Assembly (NCBI GenBank): GCA_025451655.1
Contig: JANWKA010000133.1
Location: 1-47,102 of the forward strand
DNA from: Chitinophagaceae bacterium
Lineage (GTDB): Bacteria; Bacteroidota; Bacteroidia; Chitinophagales; Chitinophagaceae
Reading direction: 5' to 3'
Length of the DNA: 47,102 nt
Below are positions 32,598 to 41,937 of this stretch, piece by piece. Both the position numbers and the translations under genes were made by a program. Position 1 is the stretch's first letter, and every line of letters starts with the position of its first letter. Below the pieces are notes generated by a model, which was not told where the DNA came from, did no database searches, and saw only the letters and a program-made list of their open reading frames with translations.

Positions 32598-34903
32598 GAG
32601 CGGGGTTTCCCGGGAACGGGCACGGTATCGTGTTTGCATTTCTGCTGGGCATCCACCACCGCGATGGTGACCATATTGACAATCTGCCTCACGGTGCTGC
32701 CCAGCTGCAATACATGGACCGGTTTACCCAGGCCCAGGAGGATAGGGCCTATGGTGTCAAAGCCGCCCACTTCCTGCAGGAGGTTGTAGGCGATATTTCC
32801 GGCCGCAAGGTTCGGGAAAATGAGGGTATTGACTCCGCCCGAAACCAGATCGCTGAAAGGGTAATTGTCCCTCAGGATCTCGGTGTTGAAGGCCAGGCTG
32901 GCCTGGATTTCCCCGTCCACGACCAGGGAAGGTTCCTTTTTGCGAAGCAGCCGGACGGTATCCCGCACCAGCATGGCCTCAGGAGTGGGGCTGGACCCGA
33001 AATTGGAATAGGAAAGCAGGGCGATCCGGGGGGTAATGTTGAATTGCTGGACCTCCCGGGCTGTGAGCAGGGTGATGTCGGCCAGTTCCTCCACCGTGGG
33101 GTTGAAATTCACGGTGGTGTCCGCCAGGAACAGCGGACCCTGCTTGGTCAGGATGATATACATTCCGGCCACCCGCTTCACCCCTTCCTCCATACCGATG
33201 GACTGGAGGGCCGGCCGGATGGTATCCGGGTATTTCCTGCTGAGGCCGGAAATCAAGGCATCCGCTTCCCCGGTTTCCACCATCATGCATCCGAAATAGG
33301 TCCGGTCCTTCATGATTTTCTTGGCCTCGTAATAATTGAACCCCCTTCTTTTTCTCCTGGAAAAAAACAATTCCCCGAATTGCTGCCTTTTGGCCTCCTG
33401 GTCATCGGCCCGGCTGTCGATGATCTCCACCCCGTCGTTTTCGATCCCGTTTTCAGCCATTAATTTTTCAATGATTTTCCGGTCCCCGAGCAGGATCGGG
33501 ACCGCGAGCCCCTCTTCCCGGACAATCTGCACCGCCTTGAGAATCTTGAGATTGTCCGCCTCCGCGAATACCACCCTCCGGGGATCTTTCCGGGCTTTTG
33601 AACCCAAAAGCCGGATCAGGTGGTTGTCCAGACCGAGGCGGTTGTTCAGTTCCAGGCGGTAAGCTTCCCAATCGGTGATCGGCGACTGGGCCACCCCGCT
33701 TTCCATGGCCGCCCTGGCGACCGCTGGTGCCACGGTCTCCAGCAACCGCTGGTCCAGGGGCTTTGGAATGATATAGGTGGGGCCGAACTGGATATTTTTC
33801 TCACCATAGGCCATATTGACCATATCCGGCACGGGCAGCGTGGCCAGCCCGGCTAGGGCCTTGACCGCTGCAAGCTTCATGGCTTCGTTAATTTGGGTGG
33901 CCCTTACATCCAGGGCACCCCGGAAGATATAGGGGAACCCCAGGACATTGTTTACCTGGTTGGGGAAATCGGACCTTCCCGTGGCCATGATGAGGTCCGG
34001 CCGGGATTGGGCCGCCTCCTCATATCCGATCTCCGGATCCGGGTTGGCCATTGCGAATACGATCGGGTTTTTGGCCATCGATTTGACCATGTCCGGAGTG
34101 ACGATGCCACCCACGGAAAGCCCGATGAACACATCAGCCCCTTTCATGGCATCAGCCAGGGTCTTTACCCTGGTATCCCTGGCAAACTTTCTTTTCATCT
34201 CGTCCAGGTCGGTCCGTTCGCCGGTGATCGGGCCCTGGCGGTCGAACATAAGGATATTGGCAGGGTCGGCTCCCAGGGAAATATAAAGTTTGACGCAGGC
34301 CATGGCGGCGGCTCCAGCTCCGCTGACGACCATGGATACCTTCGAGATTTTTTTCCGGACCAGGGTCAGGGCATTGAGCAGGGCCGCCCCGGAAATGATC
34401 GCGGTGCCGTGCTGGTCGTCATGCATGACGGGTATCTTCATTTCCCTGCGGAGCCTTTCCTCGATAATGAAACATTCCGGACTCCGGATGTCTTCCAGGT
34501 TGATGCCGCCGAAAGTTGGCTCAAGGGCTTTCACAACCTGAATGAAATGCTCCGGGTCCCGGGCATTGAGCTCAATATCAAACACATCGATGTCGGCGAA
34601 TATTTTGAACAGGACTCCCTTTCCTTCCATCACCGGCTTGCTGGCCTCCGGGCCGATATCCCCAAGGCCGAGCACCGCCGTTCCATTGGTGACCACGGCC
34701 ACCAGGTTTCCCTTGGCGGTATACCGGTAAACCCCTTCGGGGTCCCGGTGAATTTCCTTGCAGGGCTCGGCGACCCCGGGAGAATAGGCGAGGGACAGAT
34801 CCCGCTGTGATTTGGTGTCTTTGGTGGGTATGACTTCAATCTTTCCCGGCCTTCCCATGGAATGGTAATCCAGCGCATCCTGCTTCCTGATGGGTTTGGC
34901 CAT
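32594..34903 (-). CDS. maeB: NADP-dependent malic enzyme fused to phosphotransacetylase-like domain
   Basis: Decarboxylates malate to pyruvate with NADP reduction. It has 769 residues. The malic enzyme part covers about 1-425: [66 protein letters not shown] and the NAD(P)-binding [15 protein letters not shown]. The C-terminal half (about 430-769) is a phosphotransacetylase-like domain ([15 protein letters not shown] to [17 protein letters not shown]), which in MaeB homologues regulates the enzyme, often through acetyl-CoA, rather than catalysing. ATG 34901-34903 ([14 protein letters not shown]) was chosen over a start 30 codons upstream. Its stop overlaps the kinase-like gene. Confidence 0.95.
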   Translation of the reverse strand: MAKPIRKQDALDYHSMGRPGKIEVIPTKDTKSQRDLSLAYSPGVAEPCKEIHRDPEGVYRYTAKGNLVAVVTNGTAVLGLGDIGPEASKPVMEGKGVLFKIFADIDVFDIELNARDPEHFIQVVKALEPTFGGINLEDIRSPECFIIEERLRREMKIPVMHDDQHGTAIISGAALLNALTLVRKKISKVSMVVSGAGAAAMACVKLYISLGADPANILMFDRQGPITGERTDLDEMKRKFARDTRVKTLADAMKGADVFIGLSVGGIVTPDMVKSMAKNPIVFAMANPDPEIGYEEAAQSRPDLIMATGRSDFPNQVNNVLGFPYIFRGALDVRATQINEAMKLAAVKALAGLATLPVPDMVNMAYGEKNIQFGPTYIIPKPLDQRLLETVAPAVARAAMESGVAQSPITDWEAYRLELNNRLGLDNHLIRLLGSKARKDPRRVVFAEADNLKILKAVQIVREEGLAVPILLGDRKIIEKLMAENGIENDGVEIIDSRADDQEAKRQQFGELFFSRRKRRGFNYYEAKKIMKDRTYFGCMMVETGEADALISGLSRKYPDTIRPALQSIGMEEGVKRVAGMYIILTKQGPLFLADTTVNFNPTVEELADITLLTAREVQQFNITPRIALLSYSNFGSSPTPEAMLVRDTVRLLRKKEPSLVVDGEIQASLAFNTEILRDNYPFSDLVSGGVNTLIFPNLAAGNIAYNLLQEVGGFDTIGPILLGLGKPVHVLQLGSTVRQIVNMVTIAVVDAQQKCKHDTVPVPGKPRS

Positions 34904-35043
34904 AATGATCGGTTCGGTATTCCGCAATTTACAAACTTCATGGGGCTTTGTTTTACCAGGAGGGGATTGACCGGGGTTCCCGGATATACCCATTCCCCTA
35001 AAATCTCCCGGACATTATTGGAGATAAGATTTAATTTTAGCCC

Positions 35044-35427
35044 ATGGGGCGGATTCAAACCTTGTATTTTCTCCTGGCGGCCGCCTGCGCGGCCCTGCTC
35101 TGGTGGCTGGACTTCAGGGAAATTCCCAACCTGGCTACTTTCCTGATTCAATCCCTGCTGGTCCTGATCGGTGTATTGGGCATTTTCCTCCACCGGAACA
35201 GGGGATTACAGGGCCGGCTTGCGATTACCGGCGTCCTGCTTTCCGTTGTGGTGCTTGTCCTGGAATACTTTACCACCCGGAAACTGGCAGCGACGCATGC
35301 CACGATCCAGACTTATCATTATCTCTCTCCCCTGGTCTGCCTGTTCATGGGGCTTTTTTTCTTTCTGGCTGCCCGTGGCATCCGTAAGGATACCCGACTC
35401 CTCAAATCCAGCGAAAGGCTGCGCTGA
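35044..35427 (+). CDS. DUF4293 family membrane protein
   Basis: Small inner-membrane protein of 127 residues with four hydrophobic segments. The N-terminal RIQTLYFLLAAA and the C-terminal LAARGIRKDTRLLKSSERLR match the Bacteroidota DUF4293 family, which has no known function. TAATTTTA at 35032-35039 is one base from the -7 consensus and would give an essentially leaderless transcript. Its stop is 6 nt from the uvrA stop on the opposite strand. Confidence 0.85.
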   Translation: MGRIQTLYFLLAAACAALLWWLDFREIPNLATFLIQSLLVLIGVLGIFLHRNRGLQGRLAITGVLLSVVVLVLEYFTTRKLAATHATIQTYHYLSPLVCLFMGLFFFLAARGIRKDTRLLKSSERLR

Positions 35428-35433
35428 AGGGGA

Positions 35434-38244
35434 TTATAGAAACGGCCCTGTCCGGCTTCCCCTGGCCTTTTTCAGCCCTCCCGGTATACCTTCATAAAGA
35501 ATTCTTCCACCTTCATCGCCGCCTTCCGGTCCCATTTCGATCACCCAGTCCGCAGCCCGGATGACATCCAGGTTATGCTCGATTACGATGATGGAATGGC
35601 CCTGGGTGATCAACGCCCTCAGGGAATTCAAAAGTTTTTCGATATCATGGAAATGGAGACCGGTCGTGGGCTCATCGAAAAGGAAAAGAAGGTGCTGGGT
35701 GGACCTCCCCCTTCCCAGGAATGCGGCCAGCTTGACCCGCTGGGCCTCCCCGCCGCTCAGGGTGGTGGAGGACTGGCCCAGCTTTACATAACCCAGCCCC
35801 ACGGCGGAAAGGGGCCGGAGGCGGGTCTGGATCTCCTTTTCGCCGGAGAAGAATTCAAGGGCTTCATCCACGCTGAGCTCCAGCACTCCATGGATGTTCT
35901 TCCCCTTGAAGGTGACCTCAAGCAATTCATCCTTGAACCTTTTGCCGCCACAGGCCTCGCAAACCAGGTGTACATCGGAAAGAAACTGCATCTCCACCAC
36001 CACTTCCCCTTCTCCCTTGCAGGTGTCACAGCGGCCTCCGTCCACATTGAAGGAAAAATGGCGGGCCTCAAAGCCCCGGATCTTGCTGAGGGGCTGGCGG
36101 GAATACAGGTCCCGGATCTCGTCATAGGCCTTGATATAGGTGACCGGGTTGGACCGCGAGGATTTCCCGATGGGGTTCTGGTCCACCAGTTCGACCTGTT
36201 CGATATCGTCCAGGTCACCTTCCAGTCCTTCATAATGGCCAGGTCTTCCTGCAGGTTCGCCCTTCGCCCTTTTCAGAGCCGGATAAAGGATCTGGCGGAC
36301 CAGGGTCGTTTTTCCTGAACCACTTACACCACAAACCACGCACAGGGTATTGAGCGGGAATTGAACGTCCACATGGTCCAGATTATGTTCGGTGCATCCC
36401 TTCAGGGTGATGGAACGGCTCCAGGCCCTGGACTTTTCCGGGATCGGAATGGCCATGGCCCCGCTCAGGTATTTGCCGGTGAGGCTCCGGGGATCTTTCA
36501 GGATTTGGGGGTAGGTGCCGCTGAAAACGATTTCGCCGCCCTGATAGCTGGCCAGTGGTCCCATGTCAATAATATGGTCCGCCTCCCGCATCATCTGTTC
36601 ATCATGTTCCACGACGATGACGGTATTGTCCAGATCCCGGAGCTGTTTAAGTACCCGGATGAGGCGGTGGGTGTCCCTGGAATGGAGGCCGATGCTGGGC
36701 TCGTCCAGGATATAAAGGGAATTGGTCAGATTGCTTCCCAGGGTCCGGGTCAGCTGGATCCGCTGGCTCTCCCCGCCGCTGAGGGTATTGGCTACCCGGT
36801 CCAGGGTGAGGTACCCCAATCCCACATCGATCAGGGTCGCCAGTCTCCTGGTGATTTCCATTAATATCCGGGCCGCCACTTTCCGGTCGAAAACGCTGAG
36901 GTCGAGGCCCTCGAACCATTCCTTCAGCTTCTGCACCGGCATCGCGACCAGGGCTGAAACGGGCTGGCCTCCCACCCGGACATAAAGGGCCTCCTTCCTG
37001 AGCCTGGAACCCCCGCAATCAGGGCAAAGGGTTTTGCCCCGGAACCGGGATTGCATCACGCGGTACTGGACCTTGTAAAGGTTTTGTTCCACCATCCGGA
37101 AAAATTCATTGAGGCCGGCGAAATAGGCATTCCCGGTCCAGAGCAGTTCGCGCTGATGCTGACTGAGGGTCAAAACGGGGCGATGGACGGGGAAATCAAA
37201 ACGATAGGCGTTGCGGAGCAGGGCTTCATTCCATTCCTTCATTTTTTCACCCCTCCAGGGAGCGATGGCCCCCTCATACACGCTGAGCCTGGGATCGGGG
37301 ATGACCAGTTCCGGATCAATTCCCAGGACCTGGCCGAATCCCTCGCAGACCGGGCAGGCCCCGAATGGATTGTTGAAGGCAAACATGTTGGGGCTGGGTT
37401 CCTGGAACTCCATCCCGTCCCGTTCGAACCGGTTGGAGAACGGGACCGGCTCTCCGATCCCCGTATCCAGCACGATCCTCCCCTCTCCTTCAAAAAAGGC
37501 GGCCTGGATGCTGTCGGAAATCCGGTGGAGGTCATCCTCTCCGAAAGGCCGGGTTACGATCCGGTCCACCAGGAGGGCGCTTCCCTTTTCCAGGACCGGG
37601 TTTTTCTCTTCCAGGAGGTCAGCGATCCTGGAGATCCCCTTTGCAGAATGATAAATCCTGGAAAAACCTTTTTGAACCAGGACAGAGAGTGCTTCCCTTG
37701 CATTGCTCCTGGAATGAAGATGGATGGGAACCAGCACCATCACCTTTGTCCCCTCCCCGAGTGCCTTGATATAATCCACTACATCGCTGCTCTCGTGTTT
37801 TTCCACCAACGCTCCCGAAACTGGCGAATAAGTCTTTCCCACCCTCCCGTAAAGCAACCGGAGGTAATCATAGATCTCGGTCATGGTGCCCACGGTGGAA
37901 CGCGGGGTCCTGCTGATGACTTTTTGTTCGATGGCGATGGCAGGGCAGATGCCCCGGATGAAATCCACATCGGGCTTGTTCATCCGGACCAGGAACTGGC
38001 GGGCATAAGCGCTCAGGCTTTCAGCATACCTCCGCTGGCCCTCCGCAAAAAGGGTATCCATGGTCAGGGAGGATTTACCGGACCCCGATACCCCGGTGAC
38101 CACGACCAGTTTACCTCTCGGAATGGTCACCGAAACATTCTTCAGGTTGTGAACCCGGGCGCCCTGGATATAGATTCCCGGTAATACCCGGATGGGAGGA
38201 TGGGATAATTCAGGGGAGGGTGTTGCCGCCTTTTTTGTTGCCAT
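35434..38244 (-). CDS. uvrA: Excinuclease ABC subunit A
   Basis: Damage-recognition ATPase of nucleotide excision repair. It has 936 residues, the usual length. There are two ABC modules: Walker A GVSGSGKS at 51-58 and VSGSGKTT in the second half, with LSGGESQRIQLTRTLGS and LSGGEAQRVKLAAFLGRG as signatures. Zinc-binding modules are visible as CPVCEGFGQ with CPDCGGSRL and as CDTCKGEGE with CEACGGKRF. The ARQFLVRMNKPDVDFIRGI block places it with true UvrA rather than drug-resistance paralogues. A Lys/Ala-rich start (MATKKAATPS) precedes the first domain. It has its own -7 element at 38287. Confidence 0.97.
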   Translation of the reverse strand: MATKKAATPSPELSHPPIRVLPGIYIQGARVHNLKNVSVTIPRGKLVVVTGVSGSGKSSLTMDTLFAEGQRRYAESLSAYARQFLVRMNKPDVDFIRGICPAIAIEQKVISRTPRSTVGTMTEIYDYLRLLYGRVGKTYSPVSGALVEKHESSDVVDYIKALGEGTKVMVLVPIHLHSRSNAREALSVLVQKGFSRIYHSAKGISRIADLLEEKNPVLEKGSALLVDRIVTRPFGEDDLHRISDSIQAAFFEGEGRIVLDTGIGEPVPFSNRFERDGMEFQEPSPNMFAFNNPFGACPVCEGFGQVLGIDPELVIPDPRLSVYEGAIAPWRGEKMKEWNEALLRNAYRFDFPVHRPVLTLSQHQRELLWTGNAYFAGLNEFFRMVEQNLYKVQYRVMQSRFRGKTLCPDCGGSRLRKEALYVRVGGQPVSALVAMPVQKLKEWFEGLDLSVFDRKVAARILMEITRRLATLIDVGLGYLTLDRVANTLSGGESQRIQLTRTLGSNLTNSLYILDEPSIGLHSRDTHRLIRVLKQLRDLDNTVIVVEHDEQMMREADHIIDMGPLASYQGGEIVFSGTYPQILKDPRSLTGKYLSGAMAIPIPEKSRAWSRSITLKGCTEHNLDHVDVQFPLNTLCVVCGVSGSGKTTLVRQILYPALKRAKGEPAGRPGHYEGLEGDLDDIEQVELVDQNPIGKSSRSNPVTYIKAYDEIRDLYSRQPLSKIRGFEARHFSFNVDGGRCDTCKGEGEVVVEMQFLSDVHLVCEACGGKRFKDELLEVTFKGKNIHGVLELSVDEALEFFSGEKEIQTRLRPLSAVGLGYVKLGQSSTTLSGGEAQRVKLAAFLGRGRSTQHLLFLFDEPTTGLHFHDIEKLLNSLRALITQGHSIIVIEHNLDVIRAADWVIEMGPEGGDEGGRILYEGIPGGLKKARGSRTGPFL

Positions 38245-38286
38245 GGGGATGGGGGAATCCCGAATCCTCAGGATCCGGGGTTATCG

Positions 38287-38294
38287 CAAATGTA
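38287..38294 (-). promoter_or_regulatory. Bacteroidota -7 element (TACATTTG) of uvrA
   Basis: Exact TAnnTTTG on the minus strand; predicted leader about 39 nt to the uvrA ATG. No clear -33 box and no LexA-type dyad noticed. Confidence 0.6.
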
Positions 38295-38390
38295 AGGCCA
38301 TAATGGTTTCGGGGGCGGTTCCGCAATCCATCATTCAACACATTGATAACAAATAGTTTGCAAATTTGGAAATGCGGTTCGGGAGCCGGA

Positions 38391-38407
38391 ACGCAGGGTT
38401 CCTGCGT
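38391..38407. repeat. Hairpin ACGCAGG-GTT-CCTGCGT upstream of the sigma-factor promoter
   Basis: Perfect 7-bp arms with a 3-nt loop, 16 nt before the -33 box of the sigma-factor promoter. It may be an operator or the relic of a terminator; there is no T-run. Confidence 0.4.
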
Positions 38408-38422
38408 CAGGGGAAAATAAAA

Positions 38423-38452
38423 TTGGGAATTTTAACATTTCGTTTATATTTG
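38423..38452 (+). promoter_or_regulatory. Bacteroidota promoter TTG-N19-TATATTTG of the sigma factor
   Basis: TTG at 38423-38425 and the exact -7 TATATTTG at 38445-38452, at the preferred 19-nt spacing. Predicted transcription start is near 38456, giving a long leader of about 138 nt. Confidence 0.82.
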
Positions 38453-38521
38453 CAAAACCTGTGATGTGACCACCGATCCTTCCCAGGCGATTTTTTCCGC
38501 AAATCCTACAAGCCTATAGCA

Positions 38522-38593
38522 AAAGTTCTACAAGAAGAATGACCGGCTCCCGCAGTCTGTTATCCATTCGTTAACCGAAATCTGTAGAACTTT
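38522..38593. repeat. 11-bp inverted repeat framing the sigma-factor leader
   Basis: AAAGTTCTACA at 38522-38532 is the exact reverse complement of TGTAGAACTTT at 38583-38593, and the ATG follows at 38594. The 50-nt interval is mixed sequence. In RNA the arms would form a stem ending directly at the start codon; in DNA they could be two half-sites. A partial direct copy (TCCTACAAG) occurs near 38505-38513. Confidence 0.7.
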
Positions 38594-39175
38594 ATGCAAG
38601 CCACAGCTCCCGCATCCGACCAGGAATTAATTTGCCGCTACACCCAGGGCAAAGAAGAGGCTTTGATCGAATTGCTCCAAAGGCACAAGGACCGTTTATT
38701 TACGTCCATCGTGCTGCTGGTCAAAGACCAGTACCTCGCTGAAGACATCTTCCAGGATACCTTCATCAAGGTCATCGACACCCTGAGGGCCGGGAAATAC
38801 ACCGAAAAAGGGAAATTCCTTCCCTGGGCCATGCGGATCGCCCACAACCTTTGCGTGGACCATTTCCGCCGGATCAAACGGGCGCCGATCGTCAAAACCT
38901 CACAGGACAAGGATATTTTCAATGTGCTCCGGTTTGCCGAAAGTCATGCCGAAGAGCGTATGATTACCCGTCAAAGCCATGACCGGGTCCAGCAAATGCT
39001 GGACCTGCTTCCGGAAGAACAACGGGAAGTGATCATCATGCGCCATTACGCCGAGTTGAGCTTCAAGGAAATCGCGGAACTGACCCATGTAAGCATTAAC
39101 ACCGCCCTGGGGCGGATGCGTTACGGGCTGATCAACCTGAGAAAAATGATGGTGGAAAAACAAATCTGCCTCTGA
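38594..39175 (+). CDS. ECF-type RNA polymerase sigma factor
   Basis: Alternative sigma-70 family factor of 193 residues. Region 2 is at about 22-95 (YLAEDIFQDTFIKVIDTL, LPWAMRIAHNLCVDHFRR). Region 4 is at about 130-190 (LPEEQREVIIMRHYAELSFKEIAEL and the recognition helix SINTALGRMRYGLINLRK). The linker is short, as in ECF factors, and no extra sensor domain is present. No anti-sigma gene follows, so control must lie elsewhere, possibly in the long leader with its 11-bp inverted repeat. The regulon is unknown. Confidence 0.93.
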   Translation: MQATAPASDQELICRYTQGKEEALIELLQRHKDRLFTSIVLLVKDQYLAEDIFQDTFIKVIDTLRAGKYTEKGKFLPWAMRIAHNLCVDHFRRIKRAPIVKTSQDKDIFNVLRFAESHAEERMITRQSHDRVQQMLDLLPEEQREVIIMRHYAELSFKEIAELTHVSINTALGRMRYGLINLRKMMVEKQICL

Positions 39176-39242
39176 AATAACCCATCTCCTTTTCCGTGGG
39201 AGAGACTGTTGAGCGCCCCGCAACCTGCCTGGTTTGCGGCGC

Positions 39243-39273
39243 AAAAAAAAGAGGTTCCTTCCGGCAACCTCTT
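39243..39273 (-). terminator. Rho-independent terminator of the cold-shock gene
   Basis: Read on the minus strand, AAGAGGTT and AACCTCTT form an 8-bp stem with a 9-nt loop, followed directly by a run of T. It lies 24 nt past the stop of the cold-shock gene and also separates it from the convergent sigma-factor gene. Confidence 0.88.
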
Positions 39274-39297
39274 CAAGACCTCAGAATTCAGTTACCA

Positions 39298-39486
39298 TCA
39301 GGCCAGCTTCACGTTCACGGCGCTCAATCCCTTTTTCCCCTGCTTCACTTCGAAGACCACGTGGTCCTTTTCTTTAATCTCGTCGATGAGCCCTGAAACA
39401 TGAACAAAAATTTCTTCTCCGTCCTCCGTCCTGATGAATCCAAATCCCCGTTCCTCATTGATGAATTTTACAATGCCTTTTTTCAT
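39298..39486 (-). CDS. Cold-shock (CspA family) RNA-binding protein
   Basis: Single-stranded nucleic-acid chaperone of 62 residues, one OB fold. RNP1 is present as ERGFGFI (12-18) and RNP2 as IFVHVS (26-31). The protein is slightly shorter than the 65-70 residue norm but complete, ending LSAVNVKLA. It is a monocistronic gene with its own -7 element and a strong terminator. Whether it is induced by cold cannot be judged; the leader is only about 19 nt, so the long thermosensing leader known from enterobacterial cspA is absent. Confidence 0.95.
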   Translation of the reverse strand: MKKGIVKFINEERGFGFIRTEDGEEIFVHVSGLIDEIKEKDHVVFEVKQGKKGLSAVNVKLA

Positions 39487-39508
39487 TACCGGTAATTATT
39501 TTAGGCCA

Positions 39509-39516
39509 CAAATGTA
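39509..39516 (-). promoter_or_regulatory. Bacteroidota -7 element (TACATTTG) of the cold-shock gene
   Basis: Exact TAnnTTTG on the minus strand; it gives a leader of about 19 nt. No perfect -33 box. Confidence 0.65.
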
Positions 39517-39566
39517 GCTCAAAAAATCCATTTCAGGATGAATTAATTGGGGGCGAATTGCCCCTC

Positions 39567-40763
39567 TCAGGCTTTTTCCACTACGAGGGCCGAACCCTGT
39601 CCCACTCCCACGCACATGGTCGCAAGGCCATACCGCAATTTGGCGCGGCGAAGCTCATGAATCAGGGTGCAAAGGATCCGGGCACCGCTGCAACCCAGCG
39701 GGTGCCCCAGGGCAATTGCCCCCCCGTTCGGATTGACCCGGGAAGGGTCCAGCCCCAATTCGCGGATACAGGCGATGGACTGGGAGGCGAATGCCTCATT
39801 GAGCTCGATCAGGTCCAGGTCAGCGATCTGAATTCCCGCGCGGGAAATGGCTTTTTGGGTCGCAGGCACGGGACCCATTCCCATGATGGCTGGATCAACC
39901 CCCGCGACGGCCATGGCCATGACCCGGGCCATGGGTGTCAGGGAATACCGGGACAGGGCTGACTCGGAAACGATCAGCAGGGCAGCCGCTCCATCATTAA
40001 TACCCGAGGAATTTCCTGCAGTGACTGAACCTTTGGGCGAAAACGCCGGTTTGAGGCCAGCAAGACGTTCCAGGGAAGTCTGGCGGGGATGCTCATCGCG
40101 GGACACCATCACCTTTTCTTCCTTATTCGGAGTGATCTCCACAGGAACGATCTCAGAATCCCATTTTCCTTCATCCAGTGCGGCAAAATATTTTTCCTGG
40201 CTCCGGAGGGCGAACCCGTCCTGCTCCTGGCGGGATACCTTGAAACGGCTGGCCACATTTTCAGCCGTTTCCCCCATGGAATAAGGATAATAAGCTTCCT
40301 TCAATTTGCGGTTCACCATCCGCCAACCAATGGTGCTGTCGAAGAGTTGCTGGGATCTGCTGAAAGAAGTCTCCGGTTTGGGCAGGATCAGGGGCGCCCG
40401 GGTCATGCTTTCCACCCCCCCGGCAATGTAAACCTCCCCTTCCCCGCAAATCACGGCCCTGGCGGCCTGCATCACGGCCTCCAGGCCAGATGCACAAAGC
40501 CTGTTGACCGTAACTCCAGGTACCGAGACCGGAAGACCTGCAAGCAAGGCAGCCATCCGGGCGACATTCCGGTTGTCCTCCCCGGCCTGGTTGGCATCCC
40601 CTGCGATCACATCTTCAATTGCAGCCGGATCCAGGCCGGGATGACGGCGGAGCAACTCCCGGATCACATGGGCCAGAAGATCGTCGGGGCGGATCGAACT
40701 CAAGGAGCCCCCATACCGCCCGATTGGCGTACGGACTGCATCCACGAGAAATGCCTGGGCCAT
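39567..40763 (-). CDS. Thiolase, 3-oxoadipyl-CoA/acetyl-CoA acyltransferase type
   Basis: Thiolytic cleavage of 3-oxoacyl-CoA. It has 398 residues. The acyl-accepting Cys90 is in [10 protein letters not shown], His354 in [10 protein letters not shown], and the second catalytic Cys384 in CVGVGQG. The segment [19 protein letters not shown] followed by [10 protein letters not shown] resembles PcaF/PaaJ, the thiolases of beta-ketoadipate and phenylacetate breakdown. Acetyl-CoA acetyltransferase activity is also possible, and no aromatic-degradation genes are adjacent. A -7 element lies 19 nt upstream. Confidence 0.92.
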   Translation of the reverse strand: MAQAFLVDAVRTPIGRYGGSLSSIRPDDLLAHVIRELLRRHPGLDPAAIEDVIAGDANQAGEDNRNVARMAALLAGLPVSVPGVTVNRLCASGLEAVMQAARAVICGEGEVYIAGGVESMTRAPLILPKPETSFSRSQQLFDSTIGWRMVNRKLKEAYYPYSMGETAENVASRFKVSRQEQDGFALRSQEKYFAALDEGKWDSEIVPVEITPNKEEKVMVSRDEHPRQTSLERLAGLKPAFSPKGSVTAGNSSGINDGAAALLIVSESALSRYSLTPMARVMAMAVAGVDPAIMGMGPVPATQKAISRAGIQIADLDLIELNEAFASQSIACIRELGLDPSRVNPNGGAIALGHPLGCSGARILCTLIHELRRAKLRYGLATMCVGVGQGSALVVEKA

Positions 40764-40781
40764 AAGTTATTTTAATGGCAG

Positions 40782-40789
40782 CAAAATTA
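40782..40789 (-). promoter_or_regulatory. Bacteroidota -7 element (TAATTTTG) of the thiolase gene
   Basis: Exact TAnnTTTG on the minus strand; predicted leader about 15 nt. Confidence 0.62.
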
Positions 40790-40860
40790 CGGGTTCGGAC
40801 CCAATTGGGACCATGGCGGCATCCCGGGATGAAATGAAACCGGGGGAATTGAACCGGACC

Positions 40861-41832
40861 CTAGGGTTGGAATTTCACTACCGGGTTATGGACCGGTTTC
40901 AGGGTCCTGAGGTAAGCATAAATGGCACCCAGGTCCTGGTCGGTCATCCCCGCATAATACTGCCAGGGCATGATCGGGTTATAGGCATCCCTGGGGGCAG
41001 GGGCGGGATTCTGGTTATTGACCAGGGTACTTTTGAACCGCTGGATGAAGGCTTCCCGGGTCCATCCCCCGATCCCGGATTCCAGATCCGGGGTGATATT
41101 GGCGGAGGTTAAAATTCCTCCGGTTGGTGGCCGGAATTGCATTCCCCCTGCAAAATCCATCCCCACAGCAGGTTTCCCATCCACGATCCGGGTATGACAG
41201 AGCGCGCAAAGGGCCGCATTGACCATATATTTTCCATATGCCAGGGAATCTGAAGGCAGGGGCCTGGGCTGGAAATCCGGATTGCCCGGTATGGTATGCA
41301 GGATCAGGCTCATGGGAAAATCAGCTGAGGATGCGGGATTGTCCGATGCAATGGAAGGAAGGGTCCGGATATAGGCTATAACCGAATAAATATCCTCGGT
41401 GTCCATGATGCCGAAATGGGTATAAGGCATGATGGGGAAAAGAGCCTGCCCATCCTTGTTTTCACCGCCGGCAATCGCCCGGAGCAATTCCCCGTCGGTC
41501 CAGTTACCCAAATGGTATGGGGTGATATTTTTGGAGACGAAGTTTCCCGGAAATCCATCCGGAACCCCGAATACCTGCCCTCCCTCTCCCTCAGTTCCGG
41601 GCTGGATGGGCATCCCGAAAAAATTGGGATCCCTTTTGGAATGGCAGACCAGGCATCCCACGACATGGTTGGCAAGGTATTTTCCGCGGGCAAGCCTGGC
41701 CGGCGTGCGGGCAATGTGGATATTCCTTGCGGTCACATGCGGAAGACCAAATTTGACATAGCCCAGCAGGGCTGCAAAGAGTAAAAGGATGACCAGCAGG
41801 CCATATCCCAGAACTTTCAGGAATTTTTTCAT
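40861..41832 (-). CDS. Membrane-anchored dihaem cytochrome c
   Basis: Periplasmic electron carrier of 323 residues. A single N-terminal hydrophobic segment (about 7-25) without a clear cleavage site suggests an anchor. Two class I cytochrome c domains carry haem motifs C60-LVC-H64 and C209-ALC-H213, each with a later Met as likely sixth ligand (IMPYTH, IMPWQYY). The layout resembles cytochrome subunits of membrane dehydrogenases. It is a paralogue of the next gene upstream (shared SANITPD, GIGGW, TLKPVHNPVVKF). No dehydrogenase or oxidase gene is adjacent, so its partner is unknown. Confidence 0.9.
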   Translation of the reverse strand: MKKFLKVLGYGLLVILLLFAALLGYVKFGLPHVTARNIHIARTPARLARGKYLANHVVGCLVCHSKRDPNFFGMPIQPGTEGEGGQVFGVPDGFPGNFVSKNITPYHLGNWTDGELLRAIAGGENKDGQALFPIMPYTHFGIMDTEDIYSVIAYIRTLPSIASDNPASSADFPMSLILHTIPGNPDFQPRPLPSDSLAYGKYMVNAALCALCHTRIVDGKPAVGMDFAGGMQFRPPTGGILTSANITPDLESGIGGWTREAFIQRFKSTLVNNQNPAPAPRDAYNPIMPWQYYAGMTDQDLGAIYAYLRTLKPVHNPVVKFQP

Positions 41833-41937
41833 GAGCCGAATCTCTTGAGTTGGCGAAAGGCCCGCGGAGGACCGGCTTTAAACAGGACGGAAACCGAAAA
41901 ATAGACCTTTGTTTCTGCAAAACCAAATGCGCGGCGG

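Larger units (their letters stand above)
38245..38593. other. Divergent intergenic region between uvrA and the sigma factor
   Basis: This 349-nt region has no gene. From left to right it holds the uvrA -7 element, an AT-rich part with repeated TTTGCAAA-like words, a short hairpin at 38391-38407, a full promoter for the sigma factor at 38423-38452, and a leader of about 138 nt with an 11-bp inverted repeat that ends at the start codon. Confidence 0.7.

Noticed and set aside
30765-32789. 674-codon open frame on the plus strand
   Set aside because: It runs antisense across mlaE, the kinase-like gene and the end of maeB, all of which have clear motifs; no family signal.
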